From NCBI GenBank assembly GCA_035711465.1, contig DASTCC010000597.1, positions 1 to 19,608 on the forward strand: a stretch of 19,608 bases of DNA. Direction: 5' to 3'. A program made the translations under genes and the position numbers. Shown here piece after piece: positions 7,272 to 14,818 of this stretch; the stretch's first letter is position 1, and each line of letters begins with the position of its first letter. The notes beneath the pieces are model-generated. The model searched no databases and was not told the origin of the DNA. It worked only from the letters and a program-made list of their open reading frames with translations. The DNA comes from DASTCC01 sp035711465. Its GTDB lineage: Bacteria > Acidobacteriota > Vicinamibacteria > Vicinamibacterales > SCN-69-37.

Positions 7272-7384
7272 CGCCGGCCGTTTCGTTTTCCGCGAGGGTA
7301 GGCCGCCTCGACGTACGCATTTTCCGACAACGCGTTCGTGTGGACTGACGGTGCTGCGCGTCACTGCATGCGGCACGGCGTTTG

Positions 7385-7409
7385 CGGAATGCCGCCGGCA
7401 TGCATTCCG
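7385..7409 (+). promoter_or_regulatory. Inverted repeat straddling the helicase start codon
   Basis: CGGAATGC (7385-7392) pairs perfectly with GCATTCCG (7402-7409), with the ATG start at 7400-7402 at the edge of the loop. A second pairing, TGCATGC (7365-7371) with GCATGCA (7398-7404), would instead bury the ATG in a stem. The 128-bp spacer shows no clear -35/-10 pair. This could be a repressor site or an RNA structure that limits initiation; neither is shown. Confidence 0.4.
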
Positions 7410-9799
7410 ACCAGCCGCCGCCGCCTACCACTGACGACAGCGTCATCATCCGCCGCGAGCGATGGCGCGTCGACCGGGTCCAGAACCACGCGGACGTCAT
7501 CCGCCTCGACGTGTCGAATCGCCGGCGGCGCGCGACGTTCCTGGTGCCGTTCGATCGCGCCCGGGCGTCGGCGCCACGCGAACGGCTGCATCGTGTCCGC
7601 CCGCGCGTCGTCGTGGCGCGGCTCTCCCGTCTGCTGGCTGGCTCGCATCGCGCCCGGCACGCCATTCAGAGCGCCGCGGCTGCACGCATGGCCATCCTGC
7701 CGCATCAGTTCGAACCCGCTCTCGCCCTGGCGTCCGGCGTGCGTCGCGTGCTCGTCGCCGACGAGGTCGGTCTGGGCAAGACCATCCAGGCCGGCCTCGC
7801 GATCGCCGAATGCGTGCGACGCCGGCCCGGCGCGCGCGTGCTCGTCATCGCGCCGACGTCGCTTCACGCGCAGTGGCAGACGGAGTTGCTCGAGCGCTTG
7901 GGCCTCACAGCCGCGCAGGGAGATCGCGCCGGCTTGGATGCGGAGATGCACAACGGCGCCTTCGGTGACAACCCGTGGGCGCTTCAATCGATCTGGATCG
8001 CGTCGCTCGATTTCCTCAAGCAGCCGCACGTCCTCGACGGGCTGCCTCACTCGCTCTGGGATCTGATGGTTGTCGACGAGGCGCACGAGGCGTGCGGCGA
8101 CTCGGCCAGACACCGCGCCGGCGCCGCGCTGGCCCGCCGGGCGCGTGCCGTGATGCTGCTCACCGCCACGCCGCATTCCGGCGACGCGACGCGTTTTGCG
8201 CGATTGACGTCGTTCGGCGCTCTCGATGGTGCAGACGATCCCGTGACGATCTTCCGGCGCACCCGCCGTCAGCTCGGGGCGATCGTCGCCCGTCGCGTTC
8301 GCTGGCGGCGCGTGGCGCCATCGCTCCAGGAGGCCGCCGCGCTCGACGCGCTGCTGGCGTTCGAGCGTCGCGTGCTGCACGCGGCCAGCGGCCAGCGGAT
8401 CGATGACGCGGCGTTGCTGCTGTCGGTGCTGCGGAAGCGGGCGCTGTCCACCATGGCGGCCTTCGCGATCTCGATCGAGCGGCGGCTGGAGTGGGTCGAG
8501 CGCCGCAACGGCCAGGCCCCGTCGTGGCTGCAGCCATCACTGCAGTTCGACGAGGGCGCGTCGGACGGATGGCAGGACAGGGATCTCGCGGCGATGTGCG
8601 TGGACGTCGGGTTGTCTCCAGCGCTCGAACGTACCTGGCTTCGCCGCCTCCGCGACTTCGCCGTCCGTGCGGCTCGTCAGGAGCGGAAGATCGCGCACCT
8701 CGTTGCGCTCACCGAACGATCGCGTGAACCAGTCGTGGCGTTCACCGAGTTTCGCGATTCGCTGACCGCCGTCGTCCGTCAGCTCGGCCCGTGGAGACCT
8801 GTCGCGTCGATTCACGGCGGCATGCCGGAGTCCGAGCAGCGTCGCGCGCGCGAACGCTTCCTTCGCGGCGAGGCCTCGGTGCTGGTCGCGACCGACGTGG
8901 CCAGTCAGGGTCTCAATCTCCAGGATCGCGCCCGCTGGGTCGTGGGTCTCGAGCTGCCCTGGAATCCTTGCCGGCTCGAGCAGCGTGCCGGACGCGTCGA
9001 TCGCATCGGACAACGCCGTCCCGTGCATGTCACCTGGCTCACGACTGCCCACGCCGCCGGCCATCGCATCGAGCAAGTGTTCCGCGATCGGGTGCGGCGG
9101 GCGCGGGGCGTCATCGGCGAGGACGCCCTGGAGATGACCGTGCCGTCGGAGCGGGCCATCTGCGCTGACATCATCCTTGGCGCCGCCGTGCCAGCGGCGC
9201 CGGAATCGATCGGCAGCCCGCCAATCTCGAAGAAATGGGCGCGTCTGGCCAGAAAGGCGGCCGGGCGCGAGTCACGCGTCAGAGAACTGCAAACGCGATG
9301 GCGAGGATCGATCGCTCCGGCACGCGTCGAGTGGTGTCGCCTCGGGCGACGCCGACGAGCCTGGCGAGTCGCGCTGATCTTCACGAGCGCGATTCACGAC
9401 GCCAACGGCGAAGCGATCGAATCGACGCTCGCCTGCTTCACCTGGAATCCCACCGACGCCGTCATCGTCGCCGTGCCGCGAGTCGTCGTCGATCACGCGC
9501 GGCGCGGTGCGGCGCTCGTCGCAGCGCGCCGGGCACGACGGCTGGGGCGACGACTCGGCCGTGCGGTCGGCGGCCGGATCGCGCGCGAACGCGCGCTCGT
9601 CGCTGCGCTCGTCGACGACATCGGAACGGGCGCTGTTCAGCCCGGCCTCTTCGATCGGCGCGCCGTTCAGCGCGCGGGTCAGGCCCAGCAGATCGTCGCT
9701 GCCGTCCAATGCGACGCCGACGCCGAGTGCGACGCGATCGCGCGAAGCGCCGCACTGAGCGCATCAACTCCCCGGCTCGCGCTCGTCCTGTTCGCATGA
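7400..9799 (+). CDS. SNF2/HepA-type helicase of a two-gene defence-like module (DrmD-like)
   Basis: A 799-residue superfamily 2 ATPase. Motif I is DEVGLGKT (121-128, K127), motif II is DEAH (226-229), and motif III is TATPHSGD, starting at 255. The second RecA domain has VAFTEFRDSL (motif IV), ATDVASQGLNLQ (motif V) and QRAGRVDRIGQR (528-539, motif VI). The DEVGLGKT/TATPHSGD wording is typical of HepA/RapA-like helicases and of DrmD in class 1 DISARM. The C-terminal 200 residues are Arg-rich and end with a QPGLFDRRAVQRA segment and a short tail; no nuclease motif is visible. I chose the ATG at 7400 over a TTG six codons upstream. Its stop overlaps the methyltransferase start (ATGA), so the two products are made together and probably act together, the helicase translocating on DNA whose methylation state is set by the partner. 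Known role: none for this exact pair. Confidence 0.9.
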   Translation: MHSDQPPPPTTDDSVIIRRERWRVDRVQNHADVIRLDVSNRRRRATFLVPFDRARASAPRERLHRVRPRVVVARLSRLLAGSHRARHAIQSAAAARMAILPHQFEPALALASGVRRVLVADEVGLGKTIQAGLAIAECVRRRPGARVLVIAPTSLHAQWQTELLERLGLTAAQGDRAGLDAEMHNGAFGDNPWALQSIWIASLDFLKQPHVLDGLPHSLWDLMVVDEAHEACGDSARHRAGAALARRARAVMLLTATPHSGDATRFARLTSFGALDGADDPVTIFRRTRRQLGAIVARRVRWRRVAPSLQEAAALDALLAFERRVLHAASGQRIDDAALLLSVLRKRALSTMAAFAISIERRLEWVERRNGQAPSWLQPSLQFDEGASDGWQDRDLAAMCVDVGLSPALERTWLRRLRDFAVRAARQERKIAHLVALTERSREPVVAFTEFRDSLTAVVRQLGPWRPVASIHGGMPESEQRRARERFLRGEASVLVATDVASQGLNLQDRARWVVGLELPWNPCRLEQRAGRVDRIGQRRPVHVTWLTTAHAAGHRIEQVFRDRVRRARGVIGEDALEMTVPSERAICADIILGAAVPAAPESIGSPPISKKWARLARKAAGRESRVRELQTRWRGSIAPARVEWCRLGRRRRAWRVALIFTSAIHDANGEAIESTLACFTWNPTDAVIVAVPRVVVDHARRGAALVAARRARRLGRRLGRAVGGRIARERALVAALVDDIGTGAVQPGLFDRRAVQRAGQAQQIVAAVQCDADAECDAIARSAALSASTPRLALVLFA

Positions 9800-12700
9800 C
9801 ACCGGCGACGCTACCGGGCGTCGGCGGCACGCTGTTCCCGACGCGGTTCCTTCAGGAAGCGCTGCCGCTCGATGCGCTGCCGGGCGACGATCTCTGGATC
9901 GCGAGGCGGCGGGCCGAACTCCTCGCGTGGTGGCAGCGGATCGAGCGGCAATGCGGTCCCGCCACCGGGCTTCACGGGCTGTTCGACCTGGTCGCGATGC
10001 CGTTGGCGGCGATGCTCGGATTTCGCGCGCGCGGCGCGATCTTCGAACCCGGCCAGGTGCGCGCGATGCTCGTCACGCGACAACAGCGATCGCTGGCGTT
10101 GATCGTCCGCCCATGGGCAAGCGGTCAGCCTGCGCTCTGGCGCGGCGCGGCGACGTGGGCGCACGAGGTCGGCAGCGGTTGGTGCGTGCTGATCGCGCCG
10201 CCGTACGTGTCGGTGGTCGACGCGCGCGGACATGGCGGACGCCGCTCGCTCGATTTCCGGCTGCCGAGCGCGCTCGAGCCGGCAAGCGTGGTCCGCCTGC
10301 TCGCGCTGGCGGGCGCCCGCGCTTTCGACGGAGATCCGTCACGCATCGATCGACTGGTCGCCGCCGGCTTGCTCTTTCAGGACCGCGTGCGCGAGGACCT
10401 GCAGCGTGGAGTGACCGATGCGCTCTCAGCACTGACGGCGCGCCCGCAGTCGGCGGCCGGTCGATCGCCTCGTCATCCCGCCAGCCGCTTTGACGAGGCG
10501 TTGACGCTCGTCTACCGGATCCTGTTTCTGCTCTTCGCTGAATCGCGCGACCTGGTGCCGCACCGCCACCCGATCTACGGGCGCGCCTACAGGATCGGCG
10601 CGCTCTGCCGCGATGCGCTCGCTTCGACGAATCCGGGAAGCTGGGATGCGCTCGCGGCCGTCACCCGACTCCTCAGAGTCGGCTGCCGCATGCCAGATCT
10701 CGTTGTTCGCCCATTCAACGGCGAATTGTTCGCGCGCCGCGCCGCTCCAGCGTTGGAGACGCCGCAACGTTCCACGTCTCTCGCCGATCGTCGCGATGCC
10801 GCGATGCGGCGCGCGCTCGTCGCCCTCGGCACACGGCCCGGTCGGGCCGGGCGGGAAATGTTTCAGTACGCCGATCTCGGCGTCGAGCAACTGGGCGCCG
10901 TCTACGAGCGCGTGCTCGACATCGATCCCGCCGACGTCGAGCTGCCCCGTGCCGGCGCGCGCCACAGTCATCGCCGCAAGGCGTCCGGTACCTTCTACAC
11001 GCCGCAGCCGCTTGCCGAGTTCGTCGTCCGCCGAACGCTGGCGCCACTCGTCGCCGGCGTGCCGAGCGACACGATTCTGGCCCTGCGCGTCGTCGACCCG
11101 GCCATGGGCAGCGGCGCGTTTCTCGTGGCGGCATGCCGCTATCTCGCGGACGCCTACGGCCGCGCGCTCGTCGACGAAGGCCGCATCAGCGCCGGCGACA
11201 TCGACGACGACATCCGCGCGGATCACCGGCGGCTGGTGGCGGAGCGTTGCCTGTCCGGAGTCGACGCGAATCCGGTCGCGGTGCAGCTCGCGCGACTGTC
11301 GCTGTGGCTCGCTTCGCTTGCGCGCGGCAAGCCGCTCGGCTTTCTCGATCACCGCCTTCGCGTCGGGGACAGCCTGATCGGCGCGGTGCCCGCGGATCTC
11401 TGGCGGATCCGCGATCGGCACGCGCGAGCGCCGACCGACGCGCCGCTGCCGCTGTTCGAAGCCGCCGGGCTGCAGGTGGCCATGTCGGCGGCGGCGGCGC
11501 CGATCCAGGCCCTCCTCGCGCGCGCGGACGACACGGTTGACGATGTGCGATCCAAGACCGAGATGTGGCGGGAAATCGTCAGCCCTCGATCGCCGCTCGA
11601 GCCGTGGCGACTCGCGTTGTCGCTGTGGTGCGCACGATGGTTCTGGCCGGAGAGGGGCGGAGTCACCAGCACACGAGTGAGCGCCCCGGGACCGGCGGAG
11701 CTCCGAGCCATCGTCGATGCGGTGGTGAAAGACGATCGCACGCTCGGCGATCGGGTTGCCGCGTTCACAGCCGTCGCGAGGTCCGTCGCCGAGTCGCGGC
11801 GGTTCTTCCACTGGCCGCTCGAGTTCCCCGACGTGTTTCGCGAGTCGGCCGATGCCGGGGCGCCTGGTCCGGGCTTCGACGCCGTGATCGGCAATCCGCC
11901 CTGGGAGATGCTGCGCCGTGACGGACCGGCGGACGACGATCGTTCCGCGATCCAGACGTTCATCCGGCACTCTGGCCACTTCCCTCGATCGAGCCTCGGA
12001 CACGTCAACGTCTACCTGCCGTTCGTCGAAAAGGCGCTCGCGATCGCGAAGCCGACAGGCCGCATCGGTCTCGTGCTGCCGTGGAGCTTCGCGGTTGACG
12101 ACGGCGCAGCAGCAATGAGGGCGGCGCTGATCGACGCGGAGCGAATTGAATCGATTGTCGGCCTCGACAATGCGGCCGGGCTCTTCCCGATCCACCGGGG
12201 GCTGCGATTTGTCGTGCTCGTCGCCGGCGCTTCGAAGCGGGGGCGATCGATGACGCTCCGCTGCGGCGTGCGCACCGCCGCGGAGATCGAACAGCTGCCG
12301 GATCGTGACGTGCTGATGGACGCGCCGGCGATCCGGCTCGACCGCGGGCGGCTGGCGCGACTTGGCGGCCGGACCCGGCGCATCCCTGACGTTCGCGATC
12401 CGCGCGATCTCGAGCTGCTGGAACGATTGACGACGACGTTTCCGGCGATTGGCGATGCCGGCGGCTATCGCGCGCAGTTCAGCCGCGATTTCAACGCCAC
12501 GGACGATCGCGCGCGCTTTGGTTCGACCGGCGTGCCGGTCGTCGAAGGCAAACACCTGGCGCCGTTCACCGTGGACCTGGCGGGCGTCGAGCACCGCATC
12601 ACGCGAGCTGCGGCGGAGGCACGCCTCTCCGATCGCCGCTTCCTGCGGCCGCGGCTCGCGTATCGTGATGTCTCGGGCGTCAGCAATCGAACGACGCTGA

Positions 12701-13095
12701 TTGCCGCAATCCTGCCTGCCGCGGTGGTCTCGACGCACACGGTGTTCTGCCTGCGAACACCGCTGGCGATAGAGCTGCAGCACTTCCTGTGCGCCCTCTT
12801 CAACAGCTACGTGCTCAACGCGGTCGCCCGGATGCTGATGGGCGGCCACCTCACGACCAGTCTGATCGAAAGCCTGCCGGCGCCGCCGTGGACCGGCAGC
12901 GCGCGCGAGAGCCGCATCGCGTCGATGGCCGCGATCCTGTCCGCGGCGCCGTCGGCCGGCGTCGAGGCCGAGCTTCAGGCCGAGGTCGCGGCGATTTACG
13001 GCCTGAGCCGCGACGAGCTGGCCCGCGTCCTCGACGGGTTCCCGCTCGTCGACCGTCACGCGCGTGACGCGGCGCTCAATCGGTTTGCGCTATAG
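9796..13095 (+). CDS. Eco57I/PglX-like N6-adenine DNA methyltransferase (DrmMI-like)
   Basis: A 1,099-residue DNA methyltransferase. Residues 1-230 are a non-catalytic or cryptic domain. Residues 236-260 hold the family segment LTLVYRILFLLFAESRDLVP. TFYTPQPLAEFVVRRTLAP (from about 398) leads to the SAM-binding motif DPAMGSGAFL (434-443), and the catalytic motif is NPPW (700-703, in VIGNPPWEML). The long gap between them is normal for Eco57I-type enzymes. A target-recognition and C-terminal region follows, with VVEGKHLAPF and a TaqI-C-like FNSYVLNAVARMLMGGHL. It is expected to methylate adenine N6 in a specific, probably asymmetric, site. The start at 9796 is set by the ATGA overlap with the helicase. 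No PD-(D/E)xK motif is evident, so it appears to modify but not cut. The nearest named parallels are DrmMI of DISARM, PglX of BREX and type IIG/ISP enzymes. Confidence 0.92.
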   Translation: MTPATLPGVGGTLFPTRFLQEALPLDALPGDDLWIARRRAELLAWWQRIERQCGPATGLHGLFDLVAMPLAAMLGFRARGAIFEPGQVRAMLVTRQQRSLALIVRPWASGQPALWRGAATWAHEVGSGWCVLIAPPYVSVVDARGHGGRRSLDFRLPSALEPASVVRLLALAGARAFDGDPSRIDRLVAAGLLFQDRVREDLQRGVTDALSALTARPQSAAGRSPRHPASRFDEALTLVYRILFLLFAESRDLVPHRHPIYGRAYRIGALCRDALASTNPGSWDALAAVTRLLRVGCRMPDLVVRPFNGELFARRAAPALETPQRSTSLADRRDAAMRRALVALGTRPGRAGREMFQYADLGVEQLGAVYERVLDIDPADVELPRAGARHSHRRKASGTFYTPQPLAEFVVRRTLAPLVAGVPSDTILALRVVDPAMGSGAFLVAACRYLADAYGRALVDEGRISAGDIDDDIRADHRRLVAERCLSGVDANPVAVQLARLSLWLASLARGKPLGFLDHRLRVGDSLIGAVPADLWRIRDRHARAPTDAPLPLFEAAGLQVAMSAAAAPIQALLARADDTVDDVRSKTEMWREIVSPRSPLEPWRLALSLWCARWFWPERGGVTSTRVSAPGPAELRAIVDAVVKDDRTLGDRVAAFTAVARSVAESRRFFHWPLEFPDVFRESADAGAPGPGFDAVIGNPPWEMLRRDGPADDDRSAIQTFIRHSGHFPRSSLGHVNVYLPFVEKALAIAKPTGRIGLVLPWSFAVDDGAAAMRAALIDAERIESIVGLDNAAGLFPIHRGLRFVVLVAGASKRGRSMTLRCGVRTAAEIEQLPDRDVLMDAPAIRLDRGRLARLGGRTRRIPDVRDPRDLELLERLTTTFPAIGDAGGYRAQFSRDFNATDDRARFGSTGVPVVEGKHLAPFTVDLAGVEHRITRAAAEARLSDRRFLRPRLAYRDVSGVSNRTTLIAAILPAAVVSTHTVFCLRTPLAIELQHFLCALFNSYVLNAVARMLMGGHLTTSLIESLPAPPWTGSARESRIASMAAILSAAPSAGVEAELQAEVAAIYGLSRDELARVLDGFPLVDRHARDAALNRFAL

Positions 13096-13096
13096 T
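13091..13096 (+). promoter_or_regulatory. Possible -10 box for a leaderless oxidoreductase transcript
   Basis: TATAGT (five of six matches to TATAAT) overlaps the methyltransferase stop codon (TAG, 13093-13095) and ends 8 nt before the GTG start at 13105, which has no Shine-Dalgarno sequence. That spacing would start transcription almost at the GTG, giving a leaderless mRNA. No good -35 box lies 16-19 bp upstream, so this is tentative. Confidence 0.3.
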
Positions 13097-13104
13097 CGCC
13101 GCGA

Positions 13105-14628
13105 GTGGCCAATTACGGGTTCGCGATCGACCTGCGCAAGTGCATCGGCTGTCACGCGTGCACCATCGCCTGCAAAGCGGAGCACGAGATCCCGGTCGGG
13201 GTGAACCGCTGCTGGGTCAAGACCGTCGAGAAGGGCACCTTTCCCGACACGCAGCGGCTGTTCTTTCCGGTGCTCTGCAACCAGTGCGTCGAAGCGCCGT
13301 GCGTGAACATCTGCCCGACCTCGGCGCTCTACAAGCGCCGCGATGGCATCGTCGACCTGAACGGCGCGGCCTGCATCGGCTGCCGCGCGTGCATGGTCGC
13401 GTGTCCGTACGACCAGCTGTTCATCGATCCGAACACGCGGACCGCCGAGAAGTGCAACTTCTGCGCGAACCGGATCGAGAACGAGCTCAAGCCGGCCTGC
13501 GTCAGCGTCTGCCCGACCGAGTGCCGCATCTTCGGCGACCTCGACGATCCGACGAGCGAAGTCGCGCGCATCGTGCAGCGCGAGTCGTTCATGGTGCGCA
13601 AGCCCGAGAAGGGCACCGGGCCGAAGATCTTCTATCTCGGCGCGGACGAGAGCCTGATGCGGCCGGAGATCGCGGCGCGGCCCTTCATGTTCCGCGAGGG
13701 CCAGGTGCACCTGCGGCCGATCGGCGCCCCCGAGCCTGACCCGCTCCGGCCCGGCGATCCGCGCGTCGACTACGACACGCCGCATCGAAAGGCGTGGGGC
13801 TTGGACCTCGTGCTCTACCTCGTCGCCAAGGGCATCTCGACGGGCGCGATGTTCCTGTCCGCGCTGCTGTGGCTGATGGGCGATCGCACGCCGCTCGTCG
13901 GCTTCGCTGGTCCCTTCGTGTCGCTGCTGTTCGCGATCTTCACGGCGGTCGTGCTGGTGATCGATCTCGAGCGTCCCGAACGCTTTTACTACATCCTGAC
14001 GCGGCCGAACTGGGCGTCGTGGCTCGCGCGCGGCGCGTTCCTGCTCACCGGGCACGGCATGCTGGTGTCGCTGTGGATCCTCGCCTATCTGGTCGGCTGG
14101 CACGGACTGATGACGGCGATCGTCCCGATCGTGCTCTTCATCGCGCTCGGCGCCACGGCGTACACGGGGTTCCTGTTCGCGCAGGGCCTGGCGCGCGATC
14201 TGTGGCAGGGGCCGCATGCGACCATCGATCTGATCGCCCTCGCGGCGGCCGAGGGCGCGGCGTCGATCCTCCTGGTCGCGACGATCAGCGGCGGCAACGC
14301 CGCGACCATCCGCGCGCTCGGCTTGACGCTCGCGTTCGCGTCGCTGGCGCACGTCGTCATCCTCGTGCTCGAGCATCTGCTGACGCCGAGCCCGAGCGTG
14401 CAGCATGAGCTGGCGATCCGCTCGATCCGCCACGGCGCGTTCCGTCAACTGTTCTGGATCGGCGCCCTCGGCCTCGGCGGCATCCTGCCGCTGCTGCTCG
14501 TCTGGCTCGCGTCCAGCTCCGGCTTCTCGCTGCTGCTGCTCGCCCCGGCGTCGCTCCTGGCCCTGGTGGGATCGCTGGCATGGGAGTACGTGTGGGTCGA
14601 GGCCGGCCAGGCGGTGCCGAACTCGTGA
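13105..14628 (+). CDS. Fused 4x[4Fe-4S] ferredoxin and NrfD/PsrC membrane subunit of a molybdoenzyme
   Basis: A 507-residue fusion of the electron-transfer (B) and quinone-reacting (C) subunits of a complex iron-sulfur molybdoenzyme. Residues 1-140 bind four [4Fe-4S] clusters: C13/16/19/23, C58/61/66/70, C90/93/96/100 and C117/120/132/136, the DmsB/PsrB pattern. After a linker, about 230-505 forms eight hydrophobic helices of the NrfD/PsrC type, from LDLVLYLVAKGISTGAMFLS to LLALVGSLAWEYVW. The protein would carry electrons between the catalytic subunit downstream and the membrane quinone pool. No Tat or Sec signal precedes the cluster domain, so it should face the cytoplasm. The start is GTG at 13105, only 9 nt after the methyltransferase gene, with CIGCHACTIACKAEH close to the N-terminus. 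Its natural partner is 15688-18372, now separated by a transposable element. Confidence 0.93.
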   Translation: MANYGFAIDLRKCIGCHACTIACKAEHEIPVGVNRCWVKTVEKGTFPDTQRLFFPVLCNQCVEAPCVNICPTSALYKRRDGIVDLNGAACIGCRACMVACPYDQLFIDPNTRTAEKCNFCANRIENELKPACVSVCPTECRIFGDLDDPTSEVARIVQRESFMVRKPEKGTGPKIFYLGADESLMRPEIAARPFMFREGQVHLRPIGAPEPDPLRPGDPRVDYDTPHRKAWGLDLVLYLVAKGISTGAMFLSALLWLMGDRTPLVGFAGPFVSLLFAIFTAVVLVIDLERPERFYYILTRPNWASWLARGAFLLTGHGMLVSLWILAYLVGWHGLMTAIVPIVLFIALGATAYTGFLFAQGLARDLWQGPHATIDLIALAAAEGAASILLVATISGGNAATIRALGLTLAFASLAHVVILVLEHLLTPSPSVQHELAIRSIRHGAFRQLFWIGALGLGGILPLLLVWLASSSGFSLLLLAPASLLALVGSLAWEYVWVEAGQAVPNS

Positions 14629-14669
14629 GGGGTCAGATCTTGAATTGCAGCATTAGGTGCCAGGTCTTG
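14629..14669 (+). repeat. Left 41-bp terminal inverted repeat of the RAYT element
   Basis: It starts at the base after the TGA stop of the Fe-S/NrfD gene. It consists of GGGGTCAGATCTTGAAT (14629-14645), a 10-bp divergent middle, and GGTGCCAGGTCTTG (14656-14669). The outer 17 and inner 14 bases match the right repeat perfectly in inverted orientation, 35 of 41 positions overall. The two halves are also related to each other: CAGATCTTGAAT recurs as CAGGTCTTGAAT 27 bp later. Confidence 0.9.
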
Positions 14670-14818
14670 AATCGCGGCCGCCTGCCGCAGCATCGATGAT
14701 TTCGCAATCTGCAATTCCGCGTGAACGTCCGCCTGGCATCTGCTGCATCGTGTCCACGCGTCGCGCCGCAGTCTGTTGCGCGCCAGACCGGGAACGGCCA
14801 TTGCAGTCGCCCGTGGAC

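Noticed and set aside
9235..9795. Upstream extension of the methyltransferase frame to 9235
   Set aside because: It overlaps the conserved C-terminal part of the helicase in another frame and its translation is almost pure Arg/Ala/Ser. The ATGA start at 9796 begins a sensible protein.
10426..13059. An 877-codon open frame on the minus strand opposite the methyltransferase
   Set aside because: Its translation is Arg-, Asp- and Ala-rich with no domain, while the plus strand carries complete methyltransferase motifs. GC-rich DNA commonly keeps the antisense frame open.
7400..13095. A complete DISARM or BREX system
   Set aside because: Only DrmD-like and DrmMI-like genes are present; drmA, drmB, drmC, pglZ and brxL-like genes are absent from both flanks in this window.
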